Under the pieces are notes generated by a model that had not been told where the DNA came from, made no database searches, and was given only the letters and a program-made list of their open reading frames with translations. A stretch of 64,000 bases of DNA from Erythrobacter sp. QSSC1-22B (GTDB lineage: Bacteria > Pseudomonadota > Alphaproteobacteria > Sphingomonadales > Sphingomonadaceae). Position 1 is the first letter of the stretch, and every line of letters begins with the position of its first letter. The position numbers and the translations under genes were made by a program. Below are positions 43,503 to 51,257 of this stretch, piece after piece. Location of the stretch: positions 744,001-808,000 of the forward strand of contig NZ_LZRP01000001.1 of NCBI RefSeq assembly GCF_001678665.1. The letters run 5' to 3'.

Positions 43503-44243
43503 ATGACCAAGCGCACGCCCATCGTCCTGATCGCCGGCGCCGCGATCGTTGCGGTGCTCGGCTATTGGGGCGGTACGCGCTATGGCGCGGCGTTTCTTGC
43601 CGCCAGCCGCCCGGTCGTGGCGCAGAGCATCGCCGGGGTCGACGGCAGCCCGGTACGGGCGCGAATGACCAATGCGGCGGGATCGCCCACCCGTCACCTG
43701 GTGCTGGAAAACGCCGAGACGCTCGACGAGGCGACCCGCGCGCGGGTGGCACGGGCGGTCGCGCAGGTATCGGGGGTCGGCGGGGTGTTCTGGGCCGATG
43801 GCAGCGCTGCAGCGCAGGCAGAAGCGCCGCAATATACCCCGCTCCATTGCCAGGAAGATGTCGAGGGCCTGCTGCGCTCGCGCACCATCCGTTTCGAAGG
43901 CGGCTCCTCGGCGCTGGTGCCCGCCAGCCAAATGCTGCTCGATGAAGTCGCCCAGGCGCTGCAGCCATGCCTCGGCTCGATCATCGCGGTCAGCGGCCAC
44001 ACCGACAATTCCGGCCCCGAGCCAGGCAATCTGGCGCTCAGCAACGAGCGCGCGGTGGCGGTGCGCGAGGCGCTGATCCGCCGCGGGATTCCGCGCGACG
44101 GCTTGCGCGCGCGCGGTTATGGTTCGCGCGAACCGGTCGCCGGGCTGGCACCCAGCGACCCCGCCAATCGCCGGATCGAATTCTCGGTGATCGCCACCGA
44201 ACCGCTCGTACCCACCCCCGTCGATACCCCGGGAGCGCGCTGA
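43503..44243 (+). CDS. OmpA-like peptidoglycan-binding membrane protein
   Basis: The 246-residue product has one N-terminal helix (about 8-32, probably uncleaved), a BON-like segment (ETLDEATRARVARAVAQVSGV) and a C-terminal OmpA domain. The OmpA domain includes IRFEGGSSALVPASQMLLDEVAQAL, SGHTDNSG and LSNERAVAVREALIRRGI, with the conserved Asp and Arg that bind diaminopimelate. A pair of Cys (HCQED and QPCLG) may form a disulfide. It follows the vWA gene by 82 bases and precedes a 44-residue peptide gene by one base. Confidence 0.88.
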   Translation: MTKRTPIVLIAGAAIVAVLGYWGGTRYGAAFLAASRPVVAQSIAGVDGSPVRARMTNAAGSPTRHLVLENAETLDEATRARVARAVAQVSGVGGVFWADGSAAAQAEAPQYTPLHCQEDVEGLLRSRTIRFEGGSSALVPASQMLLDEVAQALQPCLGSIIAVSGHTDNSGPEPGNLALSNERAVAVREALIRRGIPRDGLRARGYGSREPVAGLAPSDPANRRIEFSVIATEPLVPTPVDTPGAR

Positions 44244-44244
44244 C

Positions 44245-44379
44245 ATGCCGATCTGGTTCGAAATGATCGTGCTGATGCTGGTATCCTATGGAGCCGGCGC
44301 ATTGCTGGGGTGGATGATCTGGAATGGCGCTGCCGATCCGGACGCCGACGCCGACATGATTGAAGGAGACGACCTGTGA
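44245..44379 (+). CDS. 44-residue single-pass membrane peptide
   Basis: Short gene between the OmpA-like and HhH genes. The peptide begins MPIWFEMIVLMLVSYGAGAL, has one hydrophobic helix (about residues 4-26, with small-residue faces) and an acidic tail (DPDADADMIEGDDL). Its TGA overlaps the GTG start of the next gene, and GGGAG lies upstream of the ATG. The tight packing argues that it is real despite its size. No family is known to me; it probably partners the adjacent membrane proteins. Confidence 0.72.
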   Translation: MPIWFEMIVLMLVSYGAGALLGWMIWNGAADPDADADMIEGDDL

Positions 44380-44972
44380 TTGAGATGATCGAAGCCAATT
44401 GGCCGCTGCTGCTGGTGGCCTTCCTGATCGGGCTGGCGCTCGCCTTCTTCCTGTTCAGGACCAACCGCCGGACGCGGGTGACGGACAACACCGGCGACGT
44501 GCTCGATGAGGGCGCTTCCCCCGCCGCGCGCAACCAGACGCTGATCGATTCCGGACAGGTCGTCCCCGCCCCGCCCGAAAGCCGCGCTCCGGCACCGCAA
44601 GCATCCCCCGAGATCAAGCCCGCCGACCGCGTCCAGGCTCCGCAGCCGGTGGTTCCGCCAACGCCTGCAGGTCTCGCGGGCACCGGTGCCGCAGTGGCCT
44701 CGGCAGCAACCTCCGCAACCACTCAGGGCTCCAGCGACGATCTCACCCGGATCAAGGGGGTCGGGCCCAAGCTCGCCGCGCGGCTGGACGAACTCGGGGT
44801 GACCGGGTTCGAACAGATCGCCGCCTGGGACGAAGCCGAAATCGACCGGGTGGACGCGGAACTGGGCCGCTTCCAGGGCCGCATCCGCCGCGACAATTGG
44901 GTCGAACAGGCGCGGTTTCTCGCCAATGGCGATACCTCCGGATATGAGGGCCGCTTCGGCAAGCTCGACTGA
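44376..44972 (+). CDS. Membrane-anchored protein with NuoE-tail-like HhH domain
   Basis: The 198-residue product has one N-terminal helix (about residues 9-27), a Pro/Ala-rich linker and a C-terminal domain. That domain has DDLTRIKGVGPKLAARLDELGV, FEQIAAWDEAEIDRVDAEL and GRIRRDNWVEQARFLA. The same helix-hairpin-helix domain occurs as the C-terminal extension of alphaproteobacterial NuoE and in ribosomal-L21-like proteins. The GTG start overlaps the preceding TGA, and AAGGAGA lies upstream. What an HhH domain does tethered to the membrane here is unknown. Confidence 0.82.
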   Translation: MIEMIEANWPLLLVAFLIGLALAFFLFRTNRRTRVTDNTGDVLDEGASPAARNQTLIDSGQVVPAPPESRAPAPQASPEIKPADRVQAPQPVVPPTPAGLAGTGAAVASAATSATTQGSSDDLTRIKGVGPKLAARLDELGVTGFEQIAAWDEAEIDRVDAELGRFQGRIRRDNWVEQARFLANGDTSGYEGRFGKLD

Positions 44973-45046
44973 CGCGTATCAGCCCGAAGGCACCCGGCAC
45001 CCTTTCAAGCATTAGTTTAGAAAGGGACCGCGCCAATTCGGAAGGG

Positions 45047-45409
45047 ATGCTCGTGAAGCAGCCAACAATACTTGTCGCCGAGGACGAAACCATGATCGGC
45101 TGGGATCTTCGCGATACGGTCGAAGAAGCCGGCTATGCGGTCGAAGGCCCGTTCGTCGATATCAGCTCGGCCATGCTCTCCTACCAGAAGCAGAAACCCG
45201 ATCTCGCCATCCTCGATGTCCAGTTGAGCGACGGGAACGTCTTTCCGCTCGCCGAACAGCTGATGGCGGAAAACATCCCGGTCATTTTCCATTCGGGCAA
45301 TTACCAGCCCGACGAGGTGCACAAGCGCTTCCCCGGTTCGACCTCGCTCTCCAAGCCCTGCCCACCCGCCGATATTATCCATTCGGTCAGGCAGGCGCTT
45401 GCCGACTGA
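45047..45409 (+). CDS. Single-domain response regulator
   Basis: The 120-residue product is a stand-alone receiver domain. It has the acidic pair in LVAEDE, the phospho-acceptor Asp in [11 protein letters not shown], the Ser in FHSGNY and the Lys in SLSKPCPP. No output domain follows. GGAAGGG precedes the ATG at 45047. The gene is monocistronic, with no histidine kinase beside it, so it probably takes part in a phosphorelay with a distant kinase. Confidence 0.9.
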   Translation: MLVKQPTILVAEDETMIGWDLRDTVEEAGYAVEGPFVDISSAMLSYQKQKPDLAILDVQLSDGNVFPLAEQLMAENIPVIFHSGNYQPDEVHKRFPGSTSLSKPCPPADIIHSVRQALAD

Positions 45410-45510
45410 CATTGCGCCGCACTCCGCCGTACAACCCCGGAACAGCGCGCGCCCCCTTGAAGCAGCGCAACAAGCCTGCCATCGCTCCTCCCGCTACCAA
45501 AGGAGAACAC

Positions 45511-46698
45511 ATGGCCGGCATGGCGCCCTTCGCCTGGGACGACCCCTTCCAGATCGACGACCAGCTCACCGAAGAGGAACGGATGATCCGCGACGCCGCG
45601 CGCGGCTTCGCCCAGTCCGAACTGCAGCCGCGCGTGATCGAGGCTTTTTCCAAAGAGACCGACGCGCCCGAACTGTTCCCGTTGATGGGCCAGGCCGGGC
45701 TACTCGGTGCAACCATCCCCGAGGAATATGGCGGCGCCGGCGCCGGCTATGTCGCCTACGGGCTGATCGCGCGCGAGATCGAGCGGGTCGACAGCGGCTA
45801 TCGCTCGATGGCCAGCGTCCAGTCGAGCCTCGTGATGTATCCGATTCACGCCTATGGTTCCGAAGAGCAGCGCCGCAAATATCTCCCCGGCCTCGCCAGT
45901 GGCGAGCTGATCGGCTGTTTCGGACTGACCGAACCCGATGCGGGCTCGGATCCTTCCGGCATGAAGACCGTCGCGAAGAAGGACGGTGACGGCTACGTCC
46001 TCAACGGCTCGAAAACCTGGATTTCCAACTCCCCCTTCGCCGATGTCTTCGTGGTCTGGGCCAAGAGCGAAGCGCATGGCGGCGGGATCCGCGGCTTCGT
46101 GCTCGACAAAGGCACCAAGGGGCTTTCGGCGCCCAAGATCGAGGGCAAGATATCCCTGCGCGCCAGCACGACGGGCATGATAGTGATGGACGATGTGCAT
46201 GTCGGCGCCGATGCGCTGCTGCCCGATGTCCAGGGGCTCAAGGGTCCGTTCGGCTGCCTCAACCGCGCGCGCTACGGCATCAGCTGGGGCTGCATGGGTG
46301 CGGCGGAATTCTGCTTCCACGCCGCGAGGCAATACGGTCTCGACCGTCACCAGTTCGATCGCCCGCTCGCCGCGACGCAGCTGTTCCAGAAGAAATATGC
46401 CGACATGATGACCGACATCGCCATGGGGCTCCAGGCCTCGCTGCGGGTCGGGCGGCTCATGGACGAGGGCAAGTTCGCCCCGGAGATGATCTCGATCATC
46501 AAGCGGAACAATGTCGGCAAGGCGCTCGACATCGCGCGGGTCGCTCGAGACATGCATGGCGGCAACGGGATTTCCGAAGAATATCAGGTGATCCGTCACA
46601 TGGTGAACCTCGAGACGGTCAACACCTACGAAGGCACCGCCGATGTCCACGCGCTGATCCTTGGCCGCGCGGTGACCGGGATTGCGGCGTTTGGCTGA
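45511..46698 (+). CDS. gcdH: Glutaryl-CoA dehydrogenase
   Basis: FAD enzyme that oxidises and decarboxylates glutaryl-CoA to crotonyl-CoA in lysine/tryptophan/glutarate breakdown. The 395-residue product has [35 protein letters not shown] and [20 protein letters not shown]. The catalytic Glu is in [20 protein letters not shown]. This last stretch is typical of GcdH within the acyl-CoA dehydrogenases. AAAGGAG precedes ATG 45511; the longer frame from 45412 has no such support. It is 10 bases upstream of maiA, suggesting a joint catabolic transcript. Confidence 0.93.
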   Translation: MAGMAPFAWDDPFQIDDQLTEEERMIRDAARGFAQSELQPRVIEAFSKETDAPELFPLMGQAGLLGATIPEEYGGAGAGYVAYGLIAREIERVDSGYRSMASVQSSLVMYPIHAYGSEEQRRKYLPGLASGELIGCFGLTEPDAGSDPSGMKTVAKKDGDGYVLNGSKTWISNSPFADVFVVWAKSEAHGGGIRGFVLDKGTKGLSAPKIEGKISLRASTTGMIVMDDVHVGADALLPDVQGLKGPFGCLNRARYGISWGCMGAAEFCFHAARQYGLDRHQFDRPLAATQLFQKKYADMMTDIAMGLQASLRVGRLMDEGKFAPEMISIIKRNNVGKALDIARVARDMHGGNGISEEYQVIRHMVNLETVNTYEGTADVHALILGRAVTGIAAFG

Positions 46699-46708
46699 GG
46701 GGAACCGC

Positions 46709-47362
46709 ATGAAACTCCACGGCTATTACCGCAGTTCGACCAGCTACCGCCTGCGCATCGCGCTCGAGCTCAAGGGGCTGGCCTACGAGAACGTGCCCGT
46801 GAACCTGCTCCAGTCGGAGCAGAAAGGCCCCGCCTTCACCAGCCGCAACCCCTTCGGCTCGGTCCCGCTGCTCGAGGCCGATGGCCGCGACCGGGTCCAG
46901 TCGATGGCGCTGATGGAATGGCTCGACGAAGCCTATCCCGAACGCCCGCTGCTCCCCGCCGATCTCGAGCAACGCTATACCGCGCGCGAGCTTGGACTGG
47001 CCATCGCCACCGAACTCCATGCCCCGCTCAACCTGCCGGTACTCAAATACCTCAAGGACCCGCTGGGCCACGATCAGGGCGAGGTCGAGACCTGGTACCG
47101 CCACTGGCTGGCGCGCACGCTCGAGCCGGTCGAGGCGCGGCTGGCGCAGCTCGGCACCGGCGATTTCCTGTTCGACACGCCCGGCTTCTTCGAGGCGATC
47201 CTGCTCCCGCAGGTCTACAACGCGCAGCGTTTCGACTTCGATTTCAGCGACAAGGCGCACATCGTGCGGATCGAACGCGCCTGTCTCGCATTGCCACAAT
47301 TCCAGCGGGCGCATCCCGATGCCCAGCCCGACAGCCCCGAATTTAACTCCGAGAGGAACTGA
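46709..47362 (+). CDS. maiA: Maleylacetoacetate isomerase
   Basis: Glutathione-dependent zeta-class GST that isomerises maleylacetoacetate to fumarylacetoacetate in tyrosine/homogentisate degradation. The 217-residue product begins MKLHGYYRSSTSYRLRIALE, carrying the zeta signature SSTSYR with the active-site Ser. NPFGSVPLLE and the C-terminal all-helical domain follow. GAGGGGAA precedes the ATG at 46709; an earlier in-frame codon overlaps gcdH. fahA begins one base after its stop. Confidence 0.94.
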   Translation: MKLHGYYRSSTSYRLRIALELKGLAYENVPVNLLQSEQKGPAFTSRNPFGSVPLLEADGRDRVQSMALMEWLDEAYPERPLLPADLEQRYTARELGLAIATELHAPLNLPVLKYLKDPLGHDQGEVETWYRHWLARTLEPVEARLAQLGTGDFLFDTPGFFEAILLPQVYNAQRFDFDFSDKAHIVRIERACLALPQFQRAHPDAQPDSPEFNSERN

Positions 47363-47363
47363 G

Positions 47364-48374
47364 ATGAAACTCGCAACCCTGAACGACGGCACCCGCGACG
47401 GGAAACTGGTCGTCGTCTCGAAAGATCTCACCCGCTATTGCCGCGCCGACAACATCGCGCCCACGCTGCAGGCCGCGCTCGACGACTGGGCGCAATGCGC
47501 GCCCAAGCTGCAGAACCTCGCCACCGATGTCGAGCACCAGAGCGTCCCCTGCGAGCGGTTCCACGAGCGCGAGGCTCATTCGCCGCTCCCGCGCGCCTAT
47601 CAATGGGCCGATGGTTCGGCCTACATCAACCACGTCGAACTGGTCCGCAAGGCGCGCGATGCCGAGGTTCCCGACAGCTTCTACCACGATCCGCTGATGT
47701 ATCAGGGCGGCAGCGACGCATTCCTTCCTCCGCGCGCCGATATCCCGCTCGGCGATCCCGCCTGGGGCTGCGACATGGAAGGCGAGATCGCCTGTATCAC
47801 CGACGATGTGCCGATGGGCGTAAGCAAGGCGGATGCGGCGGGACACATCAAGCTGCTGATGCTGGTCAACGACGTTTCGCTGCGCGGGCTGATCCCCGAC
47901 GAGCTGGCCAAGGGCTTCGGCTTCTTCCAGTCCAAGCCCTCGAGCGCCTTCTCGCCGGTCTGCATCACCCCCGACGAGCTCGGCGACGCCTGGCAGGACA
48001 GCGTCATCCACCTGCCGCTGACCATCGATTACAATGGCGAGCCCTTCGGCCGCGCCGAGGTGGGCCAGGACGCGACCTTCACCCTCGCCGATCTGGTCGC
48101 GCATGCCGCCAAGACCCGCCCGCTCGGCGCGGGCTGCATCATCGGCTCTGGGACGGTCTCGAACAAGGACGAGGATGGCGGCCCCGGCAAGCCGGTCGCC
48201 GAGGGCGGACGCGGCTACAGCTGCATCGCCGAGATCCGCATGATCGAGACGATCTACGAAGGCGAGGCCAAGACCCGCTTTATGCGCGCGGGCGATACGG
48301 TCCGGGTCGAGATGAAAGACAAGGACGGCCACTCGATCTTCGGCGCAATCGAGCAAAAGGTGGTGGCGGCCTGA
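47364..48374 (+). CDS. fahA: Fumarylacetoacetate hydrolase family protein
   Basis: Hydrolyses fumarylacetoacetate to fumarate and acetoacetate, the last step after MaiA. The 336-residue product has an N-terminal domain (MKLATLNDGTRDGKLVVVSK). The FAH catalytic fold follows, with PLMYQGGSDAFLPPRADIP, the metal-binding Glu/Asp residues in WGCDMEGEIACITDDVP and the LVNDVSLRGL region. GAGAGGAA lies before the ATG at 47364. No hmgA is present in the window. A large frame starting at 46992 is a maiA shadow. Confidence 0.92.
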   Translation: MKLATLNDGTRDGKLVVVSKDLTRYCRADNIAPTLQAALDDWAQCAPKLQNLATDVEHQSVPCERFHEREAHSPLPRAYQWADGSAYINHVELVRKARDAEVPDSFYHDPLMYQGGSDAFLPPRADIPLGDPAWGCDMEGEIACITDDVPMGVSKADAAGHIKLLMLVNDVSLRGLIPDELAKGFGFFQSKPSSAFSPVCITPDELGDAWQDSVIHLPLTIDYNGEPFGRAEVGQDATFTLADLVAHAAKTRPLGAGCIIGSGTVSNKDEDGGPGKPVAEGGRGYSCIAEIRMIETIYEGEAKTRFMRAGDTVRVEMKDKDGHSIFGAIEQKVVAA

Positions 48375-48561
48375 GGGGAGCGGTTGGGGTGTGGCTGCCG
48401 GTCGCTCGGCGGGAGGATTGCGCGTCATCGAAAACAGATCGGGCTTCTGGTCAAACCGATCAGCCGCCGCTAACCTGCTTTTGAGTTGAGACGGGACAAA
48501 AAAATTGCGTCCACCCATCCAATGAACCTGGACAATTGAGTGGCATGTCGCTGCGCGCTTC

Positions 48562-50106
48562 CTAATCGCCCCGTTTCGCGCGTTGGGAAGCCCAAACGGT
48601 AGCAAGCGCAGCGACGGTCGCGCCGGCGGCCAATGGCACTCGGCTTCGTTTAGCGGCACGCTGGGCGAAACCAAAAAGCCGTTTCGAGGGTTTGACCGGT
48701 TCCTCCGGATCCATCAGGCGACTTTTCGCCAGCGCCATCTCCGACGGGTTCAGTTCCCCCGGCTGAAGCGTTTGCAACGTGGTTCCCTGCTTCCCTCGAA
48801 CCCGCTCGATCATCTGCACCATGCTTCCAGAGCATCGGTCCAATTCTGCTTCGATCTCTTCGATCGACTTGCCAAGATGCTCGCCCAGCAGTCTCTTCCG
48901 CAGGCTGGCTATGACGCTTTGCACAGCGGGCTGACCTTCGGTTTCCATCGCAATGTCGCATTCTGAATCGAACGTCATGGATCGGCTCGACATATTCGAG
49001 GATCCGACCCTGATGAAGCGATCATCCACTATGAGCAGCTTGGCATGAACGTAGATGTGATCGCCCATCGCATTGACCGGATGGTAGATACCAAGCCGCC
49101 CGTGCCGATCGGCAGAGCGAAGGTCGGAAACAATCAACGCGCGAGCGCTGTCCATCGCCTCGGCCTCTAGCCAGCTTTCGGCTGAGTAAGGCAGGACTAT
49201 CACAATGTCGGGACCGTCTTCCTCTTCCAACTTTTGCCTGAGCGCATCTGCAATTCGGCCTGAGGAAAGGAACTGGTTCTCGATGTAGATACTGTGCCGT
49301 GCCGATCGGATCGCTTTCTTCCAAAGCCGCTCGATCTCCCTGATCTCTCCATCGCCCTCAATAGGTTGCCAGGTGCGGGCGATGCCTAGGGTCACGTCTT
49401 CGCAGTCGGCCGAGAGCCCTGTCGGCCAGATGGTGCCCTGCCGGTCCGGAACTGGAAGATCGTGGCCAGTGGCGTTTTTCCAGCGCCACCGTGCGAGTTC
49501 CCCCAGCGCTTTGGCCGCCTCTCCCTCCACGGCCAGTGTCATATCATGCCAGGGAACCGGGGTTTCGCCATCTCTCTCGCGTCTTTCGTCGCCGCTAAGA
49601 TGATGGGATGTGTCCCACCTGCCCGAGGTCATGTCGATGCCTCCGCAGAAGGCCAGAACGTCGTCGATCACGACAATCTTCTGATGATGACACGCGCCAG
49701 CAGGATGCTTGCTGTCGAGCCGGAAATGGATCTGCGGCTTGGCCTGCATTTTCAGGAGCAGGTATGAGCCCAACTGGCGCGCGATATTGAACAGCATCGC
49801 GCCATCCCACTGGAGGATGAATATTTCCAGATCCGGACGGCTTTTGACCGCATGGTTCAAAAACTGGCGCAACTGGTCGGGTGTCCCGTCTTGTCCGGAT
49901 CCCCGTGTCAGCTTTGTTGCCAGGTCGAATTCCCACCCGATGAGGTAGACGCATCTCTCGGCGCGGAGAATCGCTTCCTTGGCCGCCGCGAAATAATCGG
50001 CCGCATCGACGATGAAGGTCGCGCGGCTTGCTCGCACCTTTCGCCAGCAGGTATCCCCCTCTACGAGGACCGGCTGGACGTCGGATCGAGGAAGAGACTC
50101 GGGCAT
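48562..50106 (-). CDS. Phospholipase D-like protein with two HKD motifs
   Basis: The 514-residue product carries both catalytic motifs: HHQKIVVIDDVLAFCGGID and HAKLLIVDDRFIRVGSSNMSSRS. These are the two His/Lys/Asp sites needed for phosphodiester transfer, typical of phospholipase D or cardiolipin synthase-like enzymes. It has no N-terminal signal; one weak hydrophobic stretch lies near the C-terminus (AAGATVAALATVW). Many related alphaproteobacterial proteins are fused to a VTT membrane domain, which is absent here. Base composition is visibly lower in GC and codon choice less biased than in neighbours, suggesting acquisition by transfer. No strong ribosome-binding site precedes ATG 50106. 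Confidence 0.9.
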   Translation of the reverse strand: MPESLPRSDVQPVLVEGDTCWRKVRASRATFIVDAADYFAAAKEAILRAERCVYLIGWEFDLATKLTRGSGQDGTPDQLRQFLNHAVKSRPDLEIFILQWDGAMLFNIARQLGSYLLLKMQAKPQIHFRLDSKHPAGACHHQKIVVIDDVLAFCGGIDMTSGRWDTSHHLSGDERRERDGETPVPWHDMTLAVEGEAAKALGELARWRWKNATGHDLPVPDRQGTIWPTGLSADCEDVTLGIARTWQPIEGDGEIREIERLWKKAIRSARHSIYIENQFLSSGRIADALRQKLEEEDGPDIVIVLPYSAESWLEAEAMDSARALIVSDLRSADRHGRLGIYHPVNAMGDHIYVHAKLLIVDDRFIRVGSSNMSSRSMTFDSECDIAMETEGQPAVQSVIASLRKRLLGEHLGKSIEEIEAELDRCSGSMVQMIERVRGKQGTTLQTLQPGELNPSEMALAKSRLMDPEEPVKPSKRLFGFAQRAAKRSRVPLAAGATVAALATVWASQRAKRGD

Positions 50107-50287
50107 CGGCCGGAAGCCTAGCAGAAGCGGTGCGGTTGATGGCAGTTCAACCGAAAATTTTTCCGCCGGTGCAAATCTTCCTTTTTCCGGCAGGAAATAT
50201 CGACGGCTGCAATTGGGTCGTGGGCCTCCAGACTGCTTTTTTGACGAACAGCAGTTCCCATATGAAGAGCCGTCACCGGTATCCCGG

Positions 50288-50848
50288 TCAGTTCACCAAC
50301 AGGGCGAGGCTGACCCTGCCGGTGCCCGAACGTATCAAGCCGATTGTCCGGGCGGCTGCAGTCGACAGGTCGATCACGCGATTGCCATGAAAAGGCCCGC
50401 GATCGTTTATTCGTACGACCACGCTCTCGCTATTGCGTGAATTCGTGACTCGCACACGGCTGCCGAGCGGCAGGGTGCGATGCGCAGCGGTCAATCGCTC
50501 GGGATCGAAAATCTCTCCGCTGGCCGTCCGGTTGCCAGCGAGTTCGTTACCGTAGAAACTGGCATCGCCGCTACCGATGGCTCTTTCGGACGGAGTCGGC
50601 TTCGGCCCGATAGGATCCGCCAGGACGCGCGGCTCCAGATCGCTTCCAGCAAGATCGCCTACAGGTCGTGCATCGACGCTTGCCACGCCCTTGCCGAGCT
50701 TGACGATATCGGGCGTGCTCCGGTCTTGATACAACACGGCAGCCAGAGCGACCGAAATAGCAGACAATGCTGCGACTCCGAAAACAAGTACCTGCCGCTG
50801 TGATCTCAACTTCAAAATAACCCGCAATCGCTCTCGCCGACTTGGCAT
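50288..50848 (-). CDS. RlpA-like septal-ring lytic transglycosylase domain protein
   Basis: The 186-residue product has an N-terminal membrane helix (about residues 19-40) and a C-terminal double-psi beta-barrel. The barrel includes GDASFYGNELAGNRTASGEIFD, TAAHRTLPLGSRVRVTN, the catalytic-type INDRGPF and RVIDLSTAAARTIGL. RlpA proteins cleave peptide-free glycan strands at the septum. There is no lipobox, so it is anchored by its helix rather than by lipid, and it lacks the SPOR domain of longer RlpA proteins. Like the adjacent phospholipase D-like gene, its composition differs from the surrounding genome. Confidence 0.88.
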   Translation of the reverse strand: MPSRRERLRVILKLRSQRQVLVFGVAALSAISVALAAVLYQDRSTPDIVKLGKGVASVDARPVGDLAGSDLEPRVLADPIGPKPTPSERAIGSGDASFYGNELAGNRTASGEIFDPERLTAAHRTLPLGSRVRVTNSRNSESVVVRINDRGPFHGNRVIDLSTAAARTIGLIRSGTGRVSLALLVN

Positions 50849-51200
50849 CGAGGCGGGAGGTGTATTCGCTTTAGCTTCCTAGTTCATAATAGCACAACGC
50901 GTGAACCACCCCCCTATGTTCCGAAAAATACGCAGGAACGGCGTCTTTTTTTCGTTATACTTTCGCAGGAGATGCCCAATAGACGGACTTAAGTGCGCAA
51001 CCCCGACTTCCGCCCTCGTCATTGCGAGAGGCGAAGCGCCGCGGCAATCCATGGCGATGACCCGCAACCCAGCCCACTGGCCTCGCAGCGACTCTTTCTC
51101 ACCGTGATCCGATCTCGGGAAAGCTCGTTGACGCAACGACCGGCGGAGGGCGATGTGTTTCATCAACCAGCTCTCCCGGATCGGCCTGCCGAAACGCAAA
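50849..51200. other. Intergenic region upstream of the RlpA-like gene, gene-free
   Basis: No coding sequence is recognised here. The left part is AT-rich for this genome (for example GGCGTCTTTTTTTCGTTATA near 50940-50960) and probably holds the rlpA-like promoter. The middle holds half of the REP-like element (51017-51054). The rest shows no clear signal until the terminator at 51201. Confidence 0.6.
51017..51054. repeat. REP-like element, single arm (second copy)
   Basis: The 38-base arm begins CGTCATTGCGAG and continues through GCGAAGC to GCGGCAATCCA. It matches the left arm at 2870-2907 except for a few changes in the hairpin loop area. The facing right arm is missing. It lies at the right border of the lower-GC segment. 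Confidence 0.75.
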
Positions 51201-51230
51201 ACGGCCGCCGGAACGCTATCCGGCGGCCGT
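51201..51230. terminator. Bidirectional intrinsic terminator
   Basis: Perfect 11-bp stem: ACGGCCGCCGG (51201-51211) pairs with CCGGCGGCCGT (51220-51230) around an 8-base loop. It is followed by CTTTTT on the plus strand and TTTTG on the minus strand. It lies 27 bases after the stop of the acyl-CoA dehydrogenase gene (minus strand), which it most probably terminates. Confidence 0.85.
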
Positions 51231-51257
51231 CTTTTTCAGGGAACGCGCACCCTGCGA

